From positions 41,521 through 105,520 of the forward strand of contig NZ_LWBS01000143.1 in the NCBI RefSeq assembly GCF_001652265.1: a stretch of DNA of 64,000 nucleotides, written 5' to 3'. Origin of the DNA: Rhizobium leguminosarum (GTDB lineage: Bacteria > Pseudomonadota > Alphaproteobacteria > Rhizobiales > Rhizobiaceae). Shown here piece by piece: positions 63,665 to 64,000 of the stretch (position 1 is its first letter; the number at the start of each line of letters is the position of its first letter). Below the pieces are notes generated by a model that worked only from the letters and a program-made list of their open reading frames with translations, did no database searches and was not told the DNA's origin. The position numbers were made by a program, and so were the translations under genes.

Positions 63665-64000
63665 GATTGCGTCAGCACGGTGCCAGTACATCCGTGGTCA
63701 CCAGCAAAAGCCATCTGATAGATTGAATTTATGCGCCTCGTGAATTTTCGCAAGGATTAGAGGGTGCTGATTTAGGGCTAGGTGAGGGAGGCGCAATAGC
63801 CACGGTACGACGAGAAGTACGACACGCGCTCTGAGGGCGCTCGTCGTTTTGCGCCGCTTTGCACATTTTCTTCGTAAGCGGCAAGGAGACCCCATCTGGC
63901 GCTGCTGATGCTGGGCAGGGTATTTCGGACATACGACTTCTCTGAATGTGAGGATCTATGTCTAGGCCTGCGGCTAGCCTTGGATTGATGCGGATGATCG
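63665..64000. other. Right edge, no recognisable gene
   Basis: Short frames on both strands (about 65 codons) have basic, low-information sequences and no ribosome sites. Nothing here can be assigned. A gene may begin beyond the window. Confidence 0.3.

Overview
The window looks like chromosomal DNA of a Rhizobium species of the R. etli / R. leguminosarum type. This is inferred from high GC, the kinds of conserved hypothetical families present (DUF1489, DUF2336, PAS_5, BTLCP, rhizobial DUF883 and YeaQ-type small proteins), the gene runs tpiA-secG-pyrG and ppiD-trpD-trpC-moaC-moeA, and several copies of palindromic intergenic mosaic repeats typical of rhizobia. No search was run, so the species is not certain. 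No tRNA, rRNA, CRISPR array, prophage or intact insertion sequence was seen.

Layout. 0-6 kb: the C-terminal half of the magnesium transporter MgtE, a MerR regulator with a nearly perfect operator, a coupled pair of membrane proteins (DUF599, DUF1624), a broken rpiB, an OafA-like acyltransferase and a VOC protein. 6-17 kb: serine dehydratase, a penicillin-binding carboxypeptidase with a SPOR domain, a transglutaminase-like peptidase, proline iminopeptidase, PilZ and PAS proteins, a rhomboid protease preceded by a strong terminator (attenuator or small RNA), and a CBS protein. 17-24 kb: patatin, hisI, folE, an IscU-like scaffold, yidD, DUF2267, DUF1697 and thrS. 24-34 kb: a periplasmic protein of unknown function, a nitroreductase/flavin reductase pair, DUF2336, a RelB/ParE toxin-antitoxin module, an AI-2E family exporter and topoisomerase IV subunit B. 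34-46 kb: tpiA, secG, pyrG, two divergent citrate synthase paralogues (one with an N-terminal helix-turn-helix), FecR plus a CHASE2 adenylate cyclase, a DEAD-box helicase, GNAT and methyltransferase genes. 46-51.5 kb: the leftward operon ppiD-trpD-trpC-moaC-moeA (periplasmic folding, tryptophan and molybdopterin synthesis).

51.6-64 kb is different. It starts with a cluster of very small membrane or envelope proteins (DUF883, YeaQ/GlsB, an entericidin and three ORFs of 36-38 residues), one of which has a textbook EcfG-type stress promoter. Two transglutaminase-like genes follow, then a frameshifted phnA, two LysR regulators each divergent from its likely target (an MFS exporter; an isochorismatase-like hydrolase), and a decayed patch holding a gene broken by an 8-base tandem duplication and C-terminal scraps of an alcohol dehydrogenase and a RidA protein beside an apparently intact BKACE gene.

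Housekeeping operons dominate the first 51 kb. The last 13 kb and the rpiB, acyltransferase and toxin-antitoxin spots look accessory or eroding. The best candidates for new biology are the citrate synthase / helix-turn-helix divergent pair with its clustered TTGA/TCAA sites, the small-protein stress island, and the unassigned structured transcript before the rhomboid gene.
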